64,000 nucleotides of DNA from Candidatus Methylobacter oryzae (GCA_945861405.1 CAMAUL010000006.1:1-64000), one strand, 5' to 3'. Positions 43,488-52,678 are shown, counted from the first letter of the stretch. A program made the numbers and translations. The notes: generated from the sequence alone by a model not told the origin.

Positions 43488-44935
43488 GATTTATCTCTGG
43501 CTAGGCATTCATTGGGCAAAAAAATAGATACGCAGGCACCATGAGTTTCTTGATTGGTCAGACTGATTGTACCGCCGACATCTTTGACAAAGCGCTGCAC
43601 CATCGCCAGCCCCAAACCGGTGCCGCGTTGCCTGCTGGTGCGAAATGGCCGGATACCATGCTCCAGCATGTCCTTGGAAAAGCCGATGCCGTCATCCTGC
43701 ACGTCGATGCGTAGTCCTTGTTTGGATGTGCGAGCCTTGATGCGGATGGTTCCTGAATTACCTTCAAGGGCATCGGCCGCATTCAATATCAAATTCAACA
43801 AGGCCTGCCGCAATCCGCTCTCAGGCAGGTGTACCGGCAACGCACAGGGAGCCTCAATTTCCAGCTGTATGGCTTCGGGAATCTGGTAACGAGTCAACGC
43901 GACCAAATCCCAAATTAACGTCCGTACATCAAAAGCGGTGGTTTCTTCCGGCGAATGACGACTTTGATCGAGCATGTCGTTAAGCAAACTCGCCATCCGT
44001 TTCAGTTCGGCATTGATTAAATCCAGCCTTTCAAGCTGATCCCGGTCATCAATTTCACGGCGTAAATTAAGAATTGCCATTTGAATCCCCGCCAACGGAT
44101 TGCGTATCTCATGGGCTAGCTCTGCCGCCACTTCACCAATTGCCGCCAGCCGGTCGGCTCTCGCCAGACTGTATTGCTGTTCCAGTAAAGCTTGGGTCGC
44201 CAACCTGACTTCATGTTGCAGCGATTGAGCATGCAAACGGTTGGCATCTTCCAGTTCCGCCAGATGTTTAACCATCTCGTTATAGCTGATAAATACCGGC
44301 AACAGCAGAGGATCAAGATGGTCGGTGGTGATCGGGGTAAAATTTTCTTCGGTCAAATGTTGCAGCAATTCCTTCAAATCGTTAAGCGGATGCAAGATTC
44401 TATAGCGTAAAAATAATACTGCCACAACCAAAATTGCTGTGAATATTGCCAAGGCTACATATAGTTCGGCTTGCGTATCCAGACTGATATTTTCCAGCAA
44501 TTCATCGCGCTGCAAGGTCTCGTTATCCAGCGTTTTATCCATCAAGTTAAGCGCCGCCAACAGATGCTTATGCTGGTCTTCTTTTTTTAATGCGGTCAAG
44601 TCAGACAGCATGGTTCTGACTGTTTCCAGGCTTGCTCTGGTCTCCGCCGACAAATAACGCTTATCTGCCATTAAAGCATCCATCTCACCCAGGGTTTTGG
44701 TCAGCGCCTCAGGGTGCGAATCCGACACCGTGTCGGTCAGATATTCAATCAGCGATTGCTGTAGTCCCACCGACACATTTTGTATGCGGTGCGAATAATT
44801 GACATAAGAAAAAACCGTTTCAAAGTGATGTACATTCCGCCAGATCATGCCGCCGAGTATGGCGAGCGCCATCAACAATAAACCCAGGAAGGCCACGCCA
44901 CGCCGCTGGGCAGGACGGTAAAAAATCGGTGTCAT
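43484..44935 (-). CDS. Membrane sensor histidine kinase
   Basis: A 483-residue kinase with a first membrane helix (residues about 13-32), a periplasmic region of about 130 residues, a second helix (LYVALAIFTAILVVAVLFL), a linker, and the catalytic parts: H box (AAELAHEIRNPLAGIQM; phospho-His), N box (LLNLILNAADALEG), and G boxes (VQDDGIGFSKDML, GTGLGLAMVQRFV). All motifs are intact. Its cognate regulator downstream is degenerate, so signalling may be lost or redirected. Confidence 0.92.
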   Translation of the reverse strand: MTPIFYRPAQRRGVAFLGLLLMALAILGGMIWRNVHHFETVFSYVNYSHRIQNVSVGLQQSLIEYLTDTVSDSHPEALTKTLGEMDALMADKRYLSAETRASLETVRTMLSDLTALKKEDQHKHLLAALNLMDKTLDNETLQRDELLENISLDTQAELYVALAIFTAILVVAVLFLRYRILHPLNDLKELLQHLTEENFTPITTDHLDPLLLPVFISYNEMVKHLAELEDANRLHAQSLQHEVRLATQALLEQQYSLARADRLAAIGEVAAELAHEIRNPLAGIQMAILNLRREIDDRDQLERLDLINAELKRMASLLNDMLDQSRHSPEETTAFDVRTLIWDLVALTRYQIPEAIQLEIEAPCALPVHLPESGLRQALLNLILNAADALEGNSGTIRIKARTSKQGLRIDVQDDGIGFSKDMLEHGIRPFRTSRQRGTGLGLAMVQRFVKDVGGTISLTNQETHGACVSIFLPNECLARDKS

Positions 44936-45061
44936 TTAAAATAAAATTGTCGTGGTGAAAAAAGTTGGTTTTTTAGCCTGGAGCCTGATCAATAACTTAG
45001 CTACAAATAAACTGATAAGATAATCCGCTCTGATTGTCTTATGCGTATACTGGTTCATAAG

Positions 45062-45425
45062 TTAAATAATTTCAAAGGAGAAAATCACCGTAATCAGTGT
45101 CATTGAAACCAATCCAAGCAAGAAGATTATTTCCGCCCAGCGCTCCAAACGTTCGGTGCTTTGCTCTAAACGAATCGATGAAAATGAAAGTAAAGCGCTG
45201 GCGTTGCTGAGCAAGCCCTGTTTAGCCAGTAATTCGGCTTCAACAAAATGCGCCTTGGCGCTGTGTCGGGATGGTCATGCAGCACCTTGTCCATCTAGAC
45301 TGCGCTTCATTAAATTTCCCCGCTTCAGCCGCCAAATAAACTTGATGCATCGTGGGTTCTTCTTCAGCAAAAGCGGGCGCGGCTAAAAACAGCAGTGCGA
45401 GGGTAATAATAGAAGGTTTTAACAT
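45062..45425 (-). pseudogene. Exported TPR-like protein, multiply frameshifted
   Basis: The frame begins MLKPSIITLALLFLAAPAFA (signal peptide) and EEEPTMHQVYLAAEAGKFNEA, then shifts. MDKVLHDHPD is in a second frame, and SAKAHFVEAELLAKQGLLSN in a third that runs to 45062 and ends in a hydrophobic segment (WAEIIFLLGLVSMTLITVIF). The TPR-like A..Y..AG....A and LxxHPxSAKAH patterns fit a small periplasmic TPR protein; the C-terminal helix seems fused from another gene. At least two frameshifts, so it is broken. Confidence 0.65.
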
Positions 45426-45718
45426 GGTTCAACTCCTAGCCTAAATTGTGTAGTTTATAAGTTTGATACGACAAAGAAAATAATCCCGTTTCATTATCGC
45501 TCATACCCGCCTGCACCGATACCTGATTGTTTGTGCCGGGGTTGGGACTGGTTAAAACATGGCTTGAACATCGTATTTTTAAATCTTTTGCAAGTAATAG
45601 ACCGCTGATAACGAACGCATACAATTCAAATGATAAGAGTACTCTTCCAACAAAACAGCTCATTAAAGAGGAGGGGGAACAACCGGTCAATATCAGTTTT
45701 CTCGGTGCATAACAACCA
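45426..45718. other. Gap without a confident gene
   Basis: A 97-codon frame on the minus strand (45436-45729) ends in SVQAGMSDNETGLFSLSYQTY, which looks protein-like, but no family is recognised and the start is a TTG inside mop. It may be a remnant. No hairpin or RNA gene is obvious. Confidence 0.35.
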
Positions 45719-46147
45719 TCAATCTGCAACAGCCAGAATCACCGCACCGGCTTTAAATACCGCCGTGGCCGGTTTGCCTTTGCTCAAGCCCAAGGCTTCG
45801 ACGCTGTCGTTGGTGACGGTGGCGGCAACCTGCTCGCCGCCTTTTAGCTCGATATCGACTTCGGCGTTGACAGCGCCGGGTTTAACCTGGGTTATCGTGC
45901 CTTGCAGCTGGTTGCGCGCCGAAAGCCGGTAGCCGCCGAAATCGGTGACAATGATGATTTGCGGAGCCTTGACCAGCGCGACCACTTCCAGGCCGATCTT
46001 GATCCCCAGCGTTTCGACGGACTCTTTGGTAATCGAGGCGACGATGGCTTCCCCGCCCTTCAAGCCGACATGAACTTCGGCATTAACCGCGCCGATAATT
46101 ACTTGGCTAACGGTACCGGTAAACTGATTTCGAGCACTTACTTTCAT
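45719..46147 (-). CDS. Molybdopterin-binding (Mop) protein with two TOBE domains
   Basis: A 142-residue protein made of two Mop/TOBE repeats: SARNQFTGTVSQVIIGAVNA at residue 4 and SARNQLQGTITQVKPGAVNA at about 76. Each contains the SARNQ..G.V and NAEV..L.GGE signature that binds molybdate or tungstate. Such proteins store or buffer the oxyanion. It is last in the molybdate operon, 21 bases after modC. Confidence 0.93.
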   Translation of the reverse strand: MKVSARNQFTGTVSQVIIGAVNAEVHVGLKGGEAIVASITKESVETLGIKIGLEVVALVKAPQIIIVTDFGGYRLSARNQLQGTITQVKPGAVNAEVDIELKGGEQVAATVTNDSVEALGLSKGKPATAVFKAGAVILAVAD

Positions 46148-46168
46148 GATAAATCTCCTCAGTATTGA

Positions 46169-47245
46169 TTAATTTAATATCGATGTACCCTTGATCTGCA
46201 CATAAACCGCCATGCCGATCTGCAAATCCAGCAATAGCGCCGATTTGCGGGTTATGTGCGCCAGCAACGCTTGATCGCCGACCTGAAACCTAATCACACT
46301 CTGACTGTCGCGACCGTCGGCGATGCCGGTGATAGTCGCGGGCAGCACATTGAGAATGCTGGTGGCGGTCGGCGCTTCAAGCGCGATGCTGACGTCACGG
46401 GCGTAAATCTGTACCCGCAATGGTGTACCGACCGGGGCATCGACTGCCGGTAGGCTGAGAGAGCCTCCGGCAAAAGCGACGCGGGTCAGATGGTAGTCGG
46501 CTTCATGTTCGGCCACTGTCGCCTGCCAAACCGTGGCGGCCTCCCGGTCTTGCGCCAGCGGCACGTCGAGACGGCTTTGCGTTTCCGACAGCGGCCCCGA
46601 AGCCAATGCCTGACCGTCTTCCAGAATCACCAGCGTGTCGGCCAATTGCGCGACCTCCTGCTGAGAGTGGGTGACGTACAGCACCGGAATGTCCAGTTGC
46701 TGATGCAGGCGACTTAAAAACGGCAGGATTTCCTGTTTGCGCTTGAAATCCAATGACGCCAGCGGCTCATCCATCAGCAGGATTTCCGGGTTCAGCGCCA
46801 GCGCACGGGCGATGGCGACCCGCTGCCGTTCGCCGCCGGACAAGTGTTCCGGCATGCGCTCCATTAAGTGGCCGATGCCCAGTAACTCAAGGGTTTGCTC
46901 CAGCTTGACCGTGCCAGGATTTTGTTTAGCTCGCTTCAAACCGTAGTGCAGATTACCCCGCACCGTTAAATGTGGAAACAGGTTGGCTTCCTGAAATACA
47001 TAACCCAATGGGCGTTTATGCGTGGGTAGAAACAGGTCGCACTCGCTGTCTTGCCAAACATGGCCGTTGATTGCCAGAAACCCTTGCGGTGCACGTTGCA
47101 GTCCGGCGATGCAGCGCAGCAAAGTGGTTTTGCCGGAGCCGGAATGGCCGAACAAAACCGTAATGCCGGAGCCGGGCAACTTTAAATCGACGTCTAATTT
47201 AAAGTCGCCGTAATCGAGCTGGAAGCGGGCTAGTATTGTTGTCAT
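46169..47245 (-). CDS. modC: Molybdate ABC transporter ATPase ModC
   Basis: A 358-residue ATPase. Walker A is VLFGHSGSGKTTLLRCIAGL, signature LSGGERQRVAIARAL, Walker B EILLMDEPLASLD and H-loop VTHSQQEV; a C-terminal TOBE/Mop domain (residues about 290-355) senses molybdate, as in ModC proteins. It is downstream of modB but separated by a 207-base repeat-filled gap. Confidence 0.96.
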   Translation of the reverse strand: MTTILARFQLDYGDFKLDVDLKLPGSGITVLFGHSGSGKTTLLRCIAGLQRAPQGFLAINGHVWQDSECDLFLPTHKRPLGYVFQEANLFPHLTVRGNLHYGLKRAKQNPGTVKLEQTLELLGIGHLMERMPEHLSGGERQRVAIARALALNPEILLMDEPLASLDFKRKQEILPFLSRLHQQLDIPVLYVTHSQQEVAQLADTLVILEDGQALASGPLSETQSRLDVPLAQDREAATVWQATVAEHEADYHLTRVAFAGGSLSLPAVDAPVGTPLRVQIYARDVSIALEAPTATSILNVLPATITGIADGRDSQSVIRFQVGDQALLAHITRKSALLLDLQIGMAVYVQIKGTSILN

Positions 47246-47452
47246 AATATTTTTTTAAATATATGGAACACGGATTTTACTGATTTTCACTGATAGAAAT
47301 GCCTATGAAATGGCCAAAGCAAGCTTTGGACTCCAAAAAAGCCAGTCGCCGGAGTTCAAAGCTTGCTTTGAAGGGCGGGCAAAGACGATAAATGACAATC
47401 CGTCTAATCCGTGCGATCCGTGTTCCATTTCTATCACTTAATAAATTGCCGA
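47246..47452. repeat. Nested repeats between modB and modC
   Basis: An AACACGGAT-type element (47263-47429, ends ATGGAACACGGAT and ATCCGTGTTCCAT) contains another palindrome at 47315-47372 (AAAGCAAGCTTTGGACTCC and GGAGTTCAAAGCTTGCTTT) of the GGAGTGCA-like class. No gene is seen. Confidence 0.8.
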
Positions 47453-48139
47453 TTATTTAAGCGGGTGGGCGACGGGATGCGTTTTCAGCACGGTATACAA
47501 CACCAGCAATACGCTAAATGAGAATAACAGCAAGCAGCCTGCCAGCCAGTGGGCTTCTGTGTATTCCAGGGCTTCGACATGGTTGTAGATTTGCACCGAC
47601 ACCACGCGGGTCTTGTCGGGAATATTACCGCCGACCATCAGCACTACGCCGAATTCGCCGACGGTATGCGCAAAGCCTAAAATAGCGGCAGTTAGGAAGC
47701 CGGGTTTCGCGAGCGGCACGACAACGCTGAAAAAACTATCCAAAGGGCTGGCGCGCAAGGTTGCCGCCGCTTCCAGAGGATGTTCGCCGATCGTAGCGAA
47801 CGCGGTTTGTAAAGGTTGCACGACAAACGGCAACGAATACAGCACCGATGCCACCACCAGACCGGGGAAGGTGAACGGCAATGTGCCCAAACCCAGCCAA
47901 ATCGTGAGTTTTCCGATTGCCCCGGCCGGCCCCATCAGCACCAGCAAATAAAAGCCCAATACCGTCGGCGGCAGCACCAGCGGCAGCGCTACGACGGCAT
48001 TGATGACGCCTTTCCATGCGGATCGCGTCCGGGCAAGCCACCAAGCCAACGGAGTGCCGAACAGCAACATCAATAAGGTGGCGATGCTGGCGACCTTGAA
48101 TGTTAAGAATAATGCGCCGAGATCGGCAGGGGTTAGCAT
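47453..48139 (-). CDS. modB: Molybdate ABC transporter permease ModB
   Basis: A 228-residue permease with five to six helices. The ATG at 48139 follows GAGG and gives MLTPADLGALFLTFKVASIA. The EAA loop HPLEAAATLRASPLDSFFSVVVPLAK and the C-terminal AHTVGEFGVVLMVGGNIPDK are typical of ModB. A longer frame to 48250 is made of repeat DNA. A diverged copy of its first 14 codons lies upstream at 48364-48405. Confidence 0.95.
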   Translation of the reverse strand: MLTPADLGALFLTFKVASIATLLMLLFGTPLAWWLARTRSAWKGVINAVVALPLVLPPTVLGFYLLVLMGPAGAIGKLTIWLGLGTLPFTFPGLVVASVLYSLPFVVQPLQTAFATIGEHPLEAAATLRASPLDSFFSVVVPLAKPGFLTAAILGFAHTVGEFGVVLMVGGNIPDKTRVVSVQIYNHVEALEYTEAHWLAGCLLLFSFSVLLVLYTVLKTHPVAHPLK

Positions 48140-48418
48140 AAAAATGCCTCGTTTGCTGGTTCCCAAGCTCCAGCTTGGGAATTCGGTACTGGAAGCTCCA
48201 GCTTCCCGTCTCGCGAAGCTACGACTTGCATGGATGCAGGACGACTGCATGGATGCAGGAGGTAGAGTAACGCAGGGAGCAGTTGCCGCGGTAGAGCAAC
48301 GCAGGAGCGGTTGCCGAGAGCTTCGCCATCTGGGTTCCCAAGCTGGAGCTTGGGAACCAGCAATAATGTTAAAAGCAGTGTGTCGAGATCAGCTGGGGTT
48401 AGCATGTGCACCTCGTTT
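48102..48418. repeat. Repeat block flanked by a duplicated modB start region
   Basis: An element at 48155-48361 has perfect 27-base inverted ends starting GCTGGTTCCCAAGCTCC and contains GTAGAGCAACGCAGGAGC-type repeat pieces. It is flanked by two imperfect copies of about 51 bases (48102-48153 and 48368-48418) that both read MLTPADL on the minus strand. So the modB start region exists twice, with the repeat between modA and the intact modB. The upstream copy runs into repeat DNA after LLLTLL. Confidence 0.8.
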
Positions 48419-49183
48419 ATGCGTGGGTAAACCATACCCGTATTTTTCGATAATCGTCAACGCCGGGGCGGATTTTAAATAGTCCAACAACGCCGGTGCA
48501 GCCGGATTTTCGGCTCCCTTAGTCAATAGCACTGCATCTTGCCGGATCGGCGCATGAAGGTCGTCTGGAATAATCCAGCCTGAACCGGCAGCGATTTTAC
48601 CGTTTTCTATGACTTGCGATAAGGCCACAAAACCCAGTTCGGCGTTGCCGGTGCTGATGAATTGGTGAGTTTGCGCGATGTTTTCGCCCAATACAAATAA
48701 CGGGCTTAGCTTGTCTTGTAGATTCAGGCCTTTTAATACGTCCACTGCCGCCGCTCCGTAAGGGGCAAGCTTAGGATCGGCCAGAGCCAGATGCTTAAAG
48801 CCGCCGGTTGTCAGAATTTTCCCCTGATCGTCGACATAGCCGGGTGTAGCCGACCACAGCACCAGTTTGCCCAGCGCGTAGGTAAAATGACTGTTCGGTA
48901 CGGCCAGACCGGCTTGCTCTAATTTCTGTGGACTTTTTTCGTCCGCCGATAGCAAGACTTCAAAAGGTGCGCCGTTTTCCAGTTGCGAGACGAATTTGCC
49001 GGATGAGCCAAACGATAATTTGGCGCTATGGCCGGTCGCTTTTTCAAATTCGGCGGCGATTTCGGTCATCGGCTTGCTGAAATTGGCTGCGACAGCGACC
49101 AGGACTGTTGCGGCTATGCTGGTTTGGCTTAATAGCAGCAACGTTAAGGCTATGGCAGGGCGGAAAAAAGTGGTTGGTAGCAT
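48389..49183 (-). CDS. modA: Molybdate-binding periplasmic protein ModA
   Basis: A 264-residue substrate-binding protein. The signal peptide (ALTLLLLSQTSIAA) is followed by LVAVAANFSKPMTEIAAEFE, LSFGSSGKFVSQLENGAPFE (oxyanion-binding Ser), LALADPKLAPYGAAAVDVL and a C-terminal YLKSAPALTIIEKYGYGLP. All are typical of ModA. Its stop overlaps the duplicated modB start region by 17 bases. Confidence 0.95.
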   Translation of the reverse strand: MLPTTFFRPAIALTLLLLSQTSIAATVLVAVAANFSKPMTEIAAEFEKATGHSAKLSFGSSGKFVSQLENGAPFEVLLSADEKSPQKLEQAGLAVPNSHFTYALGKLVLWSATPGYVDDQGKILTTGGFKHLALADPKLAPYGAAAVDVLKGLNLQDKLSPLFVLGENIAQTHQFISTGNAELGFVALSQVIENGKIAAGSGWIIPDDLHAPIRQDAVLLTKGAENPAAPALLDYLKSAPALTIIEKYGYGLPTHKRGAHANPS

Positions 49184-49226
49184 GAGCTATCTCCAAAGGT
49201 GAGGGAAAGAAGGCCTGGCAAGCGCC

Positions 49227-50732
49227 TTAAAATCTAAGCATGCTTTGCACATAGAAATAATCGATGTCTTGGGCATTGGGGGCCGACGGCGCTTTTCTGG
49301 CAAACTCGCCCTTAAACAAATGCGCCCAACCTGTTTCAAGGCTTAGGCTGCTGTTGACATCCCAGCGAGCCGACAAGTCCAGCTGATGGCCGACAAAATC
49401 GCCGCTGCGGCCGGTTGTGTCTTGTAGTCCGGCGGTGATCCAGCTGTCTTTGGCCGATGCCAGCCAGAATACGCGATGGCTAAGCGTGGCTTGCACATCG
49501 GAACGCGGTGAAACGTTGATGCGGTAGCCAGGGCTGTTGATGTTGCTGCGGGCAAAAGCGCCGTAAATGCCGGTGGGGCCGTATTCGAAACGGCGGGCGC
49601 CGTACAGGGTGTCGAAGCGCTGATCTTTGCCGTCATTGGGGTTGTCATCGCCGCCGGCGTAGTCGTATTCCAGTCCCAGGCGCGGCGACCACGGTATATC
49701 GAAGGTATAGCCGACATCGGCATGCTGATACCAGGCCTGATGCTGTAAATCTTTACCGTCGTTGGCGGCGGTGGTGGCCCGTACCGTGCCGAACTGGCCG
49801 ATGGTTTCCAGTTGAAAGTCGAATTCAGATTTGGCGGGTTTGATGTAAAAACGCATGCCGGGCGTAAAATAGCGGCGATTGCGGGTCGGATTGCGGACGC
49901 TGTCGCTCTCGTCAAGATGATACAGATAAACCTCGCTGTTGATGCCCCAGCCCAGGTTGTACAGCTCCAAAAAACCGCCGGAAAACAAGGTGTGGGTGTC
50001 CTTTTCGTCCCATTCATGTTTTTCGTTGAGTATGTCGGCGGCGGCAGTCGGGTAGCGGATGACCGGCATGGTGACAAAGCCGTTGAATTGCCAGTTACCG
50101 TAATCCAGCAGGCGCAGGTTTACCCCGGTAAAGCTGTTGATGGTGTTGCGCATTGCGTTCCTGGCAATCAATCGGCGGCTGCCTAAATTCAGGGTTTGCC
50201 GACCGGCAGTCACCTCGGCGCCGATGCCGCTGTATAAAACATTTTGGTCTGCCCAGGCGGCATAACCTTGGATAAAATCGGCTTGGTCGGCATGGGTGTT
50301 ATTCACCCCGGAACCGCTATCCGCACCCAATGCTCTTGCATCCAGAAATTCCGCGCCGAGCCGGAACGAGCCCAGAGTGGCTTGCAGCCAAAGGTCGGTT
50401 TGCAGCGGAATTTGCTGGTCGCCGCCTTTGCCGTTGGCATTGAATCTGCCGTCCATTGTTTCGTAGCGGGTGCGTTGCTCTAAAGACATTGATAGCCATT
50501 TCGGCAACTTCAGTGTGTCGTGCAGGTTCCAGACCGGTTTTTCGTATTTATCGGATCCCAGCAACGCATCGGGCATCTGGCTGGCAAAGGGCGCGACAGG
50601 CGGTTTGCTGTATTTTTTCTTTTCAGCTGCCTGAATAGTATCGCTGCCGCCCATGCAAAAGCCGCCGGCGACAATTAAGCTGAGTGTATGGCTGACAGCA
50701 GCACCGGCAAGAGGTATTCTTCGCATCATCAA
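49227..50732 (-). CDS. Alginate-export-like outer-membrane porin in the molybdate operon
   Basis: A 501-residue outer-membrane beta-barrel protein of the alginate_exp/AlgE-like family. It starts with a long signal-like region, then KLPKWLSMSLEQRTRYETMD, LGAEFLDARALGAD, VTAGRQTLNLGSRRLIARN and a C-terminal YFYVQSMLRF ending in Phe, the outer-membrane insertion signal. It lies 43 bases upstream of modA on the same strand and behind a ModE-type operator. No alginate genes are nearby, so an oxyanion or molybdate porin is likely; this is inference. Confidence 0.85.
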   Translation of the reverse strand: MMMRRIPLAGAAVSHTLSLIVAGGFCMGGSDTIQAAEKKKYSKPPVAPFASQMPDALLGSDKYEKPVWNLHDTLKLPKWLSMSLEQRTRYETMDGRFNANGKGGDQQIPLQTDLWLQATLGSFRLGAEFLDARALGADSGSGVNNTHADQADFIQGYAAWADQNVLYSGIGAEVTAGRQTLNLGSRRLIARNAMRNTINSFTGVNLRLLDYGNWQFNGFVTMPVIRYPTAAADILNEKHEWDEKDTHTLFSGGFLELYNLGWGINSEVYLYHLDESDSVRNPTRNRRYFTPGMRFYIKPAKSEFDFQLETIGQFGTVRATTAANDGKDLQHQAWYQHADVGYTFDIPWSPRLGLEYDYAGGDDNPNDGKDQRFDTLYGARRFEYGPTGIYGAFARSNINSPGYRINVSPRSDVQATLSHRVFWLASAKDSWITAGLQDTTGRSGDFVGHQLDLSARWDVNSSLSLETGWAHLFKGEFARKAPSAPNAQDIDYFYVQSMLRF

Positions 50733-50760
50733 TGGCCTATAATCGCAAATATCGAATTCA

Positions 50761-50782
50761 CATCGACATTGGTTTGTCGATG
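50761..50782. repeat. Short inverted repeat in the mod intergenic region
   Basis: CATCGACA-TTGGTT-TGTCGATG, an 8-base perfect stem, lies between the porin start and the ModE-type site. It could be a leader hairpin or a second regulator site. Confidence 0.55.
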
Positions 50783-50802
50783 CACACGGCCTTAGTTTAA
50801 TA

Positions 50803-50826
50803 CGTTATGTACAAAAGTAAATAACG
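50803..50826. promoter_or_regulatory. Candidate ModE operator
   Basis: CGTTAT-N12-ATAACG, an inverted repeat with the same half-sites and 12-base spacing as the ModE operator of E. coli modA. It lies between the divergent porin-mod operon (start 50732) and modE (start 50923), where ModE-Mo would repress. Known architecture; binding itself is inference. Confidence 0.7.
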
Positions 50827-50922
50827 AATACGGAAACAGGCTGTTTCCTTATGGAAAATAATGTTTGTCGCAACAAGATCCAATCCCCCTGCAAAGCAGG
50901 TTATTAATCCCCCCGTTGATTT

Positions 50923-51744
50923 ATGTCCGAAACCATCAATAGTAACAACACTGGGCCAACCTGGATCAAGGGCGAATTGCGGCTGGCCGACATGCTGGAT
51001 AGCCGCATGATCGGTTTGCTAAGGGCGATAGATCAAAGCGGCTCCATCAATCAGGCCGCCAAGCAGGTGGGCTTGAGTTACAAAGGCGCCTGGCAGATCA
51101 TCGAAAGAGCCAACAACGGCGCGCCGAAAACATTAGTTTCCACCGCCACCGGCGGCAGCAAGGGCGGCGGGACTTGTTTAACCGAGGCGGGACGTTCTTT
51201 GTTGGCGCTGTTTACCGACCTGGAACAACAACATCGGCAGTTTCTTGAGCAGCTCAATCGTAGTCTCGCCGACGATCCCGAAACGGTTTTGCTGTTGCAG
51301 CGCCTGGTGGTTAAAACCAGCGCCCGCAACCAGATTTTCGGCAGCATTGTCGCGATTCAAGCCGATGCGGTCAATGCAGAGGTTATCGTGAAATTGAAAG
51401 GGGGCGAACAGATTATTGCCACCATCACCCAGACATCGCTCAGCGATCTTGGGTTACAGGTCGGCGCCGATGCGGTATTGTTGATCAATAGCACCGATAT
51501 AATGCTGACAACCGATCCCGGCACCAATCGCTTTTCAGCACGCAACCGTTTGTCCGGCAACGTGATTCGCGTCCAGCAGGACGAGGTGAATGCAGAGGTG
51601 ATTATTTTGTTACCCTGCGGTGAAACACTGGTCGCCATGATTACGCAGCAAAGCGCAAAGAGTCTGGCGCTTATGCCCGGCATATCGGTATGGGTGATGT
51701 TTAAAACCAACGTACCGGTTCTGGGAGTCATGCAGCCACTTTGA
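50923..51744 (+). CDS. modE: Molybdate-responsive regulator ModE
   Basis: A 273-residue regulator. The N-terminal winged HTH reads DMLDSRMIGLLRAIDQSGSI then NQAAKQVGLSYKGAWQIIE, with GGSKGGGTCLTEAGRSLL in the wing, as in ModE. Two C-terminal TOBE/Mop domains follow (SARNQIFGSIVAIQADAVNA and SARNRLSGNVIRVQQDEVNA), which bind molybdate. It is divergent from the porin-modABC-mop operon. Confidence 0.96.
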   Translation: MSETINSNNTGPTWIKGELRLADMLDSRMIGLLRAIDQSGSINQAAKQVGLSYKGAWQIIERANNGAPKTLVSTATGGSKGGGTCLTEAGRSLLALFTDLEQQHRQFLEQLNRSLADDPETVLLLQRLVVKTSARNQIFGSIVAIQADAVNAEVIVKLKGGEQIIATITQTSLSDLGLQVGADAVLLINSTDIMLTTDPGTNRFSARNRLSGNVIRVQQDEVNAEVIILLPCGETLVAMITQQSAKSLALMPGISVWVMFKTNVPVLGVMQPL

Positions 51745-51790
51745 TACAGGCGCCCTTCCCGCCAACCAAATCCGCATTATCCATATTCTA

Positions 51791-52678
51791 TTAATCACTC
51801 CATTGTTCGCTGAACGCACGATAGAACGCCCTGTCGGAGACGGTTGCACCGCGTCTGCAGACCAACTCGCAGGCAAAAGTTTGCGCTCGTTCCAAGGTTG
51901 TTTCTAAAGGCCATTGCTTGCTTAATCCCAGTAACAACAACGCGGCGAAAGCATCGCCCGCGCCTACCGTATCAACCACCGCAGTGCTGGGCGGTGGCTT
52001 TACGGTTACGAAGTGTTGCTGGCTGTCATAAGCGATAGCGCCTTGTTCGCCGCGTGTTACCACCAGCGTTTCAAGATCGAACTGCGCACAAAAAGCCTGC
52101 ATGGCCGCTTCCAATCCAGATACTTCCGGGCATAGCGCGCTCAGTTCGGCTTCATTGAGTTTGACCCAATCCGCATCGTGAAGCAACGGCAGTAGCGTTT
52201 CCCGCTCCCACCAAGGCGGGCGCAAATTGACATCGATAAGCACCTTGCCTTGATGTTGAGCTTTGGCGGTTTGCAGCGCCCTGCGCGAGACCGGATTTCT
52301 GATTGCCAACGAACCGTGATACAAAATACCTTGCGTCTGTTTTTGCTCAAGTAAATTGCCGTCGATAAAATCGTAGGCGCTATCGGCAACGATGTCGTAA
52401 TGCGGTTCGCCTTTGTGGATAAGCACTTGGACGCTACCGGTAGGATGTGCGAGGTCTGTTTGCACCGCGTCACGACTCATATTCCAGCCGTCCATTAATG
52501 CGGCGATTTCGTGTCCCGACGGATCATCGCCAATCCGGCTGATGAAGCGGGGCGCTTGTCCGAACGCCTGTAGATGCCAAGCGACATTGAACGGCGCCCC
52601 GCCCAAAACACGGCTGCCGTCGGGAAAATGGTCGAACAGCACTTCGCCGAAAACGTGAAAAAGGGGATTATTATTCAT
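51791..52678 (-). CDS. PfkB-family carbohydrate kinase
   Basis: A 295-residue sugar kinase. The N-terminal FGEVLFDHFPDGSRVLGGAP (GG motif) and C-terminal VVDTVGAGDAFAALLLLGL (catalytic Asp, PfkB signature 2) are intact; IDVNLRPPWW is the family's strand. Closest in appearance to fructokinase-like members, but the substrate cannot be fixed. Single gene converging with modE. Confidence 0.9.
   Translation of the reverse strand: MNNNPLFHVFGEVLFDHFPDGSRVLGGAPFNVAWHLQAFGQAPRFISRIGDDPSGHEIAALMDGWNMSRDAVQTDLAHPTGSVQVLIHKGEPHYDIVADSAYDFIDGNLLEQKQTQGILYHGSLAIRNPVSRRALQTAKAQHQGKVLIDVNLRPPWWERETLLPLLHDADWVKLNEAELSALCPEVSGLEAAMQAFCAQFDLETLVVTRGEQGAIAYDSQQHFVTVKPPPSTAVVDTVGAGDAFAALLLLGLSKQWPLETTLERAQTFACELVCRRGATVSDRAFYRAFSEQWSD

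Noticed and set aside
48133-48435. A 100-codon frame between modA and modB
   Set aside because: Only its start matches ModB; the rest is translated repeat DNA. Treated as a duplication, not a gene.
49343-50077. A 244-codon frame inside the porin gene
   Set aside because: A shadow of the porin with Ser/Thr/Pro-rich composition and no family features.
50761-50782. Tested as the ModE operator
   Set aside because: The half-sites do not match the ModE pattern; the site at 50803-50826 does.
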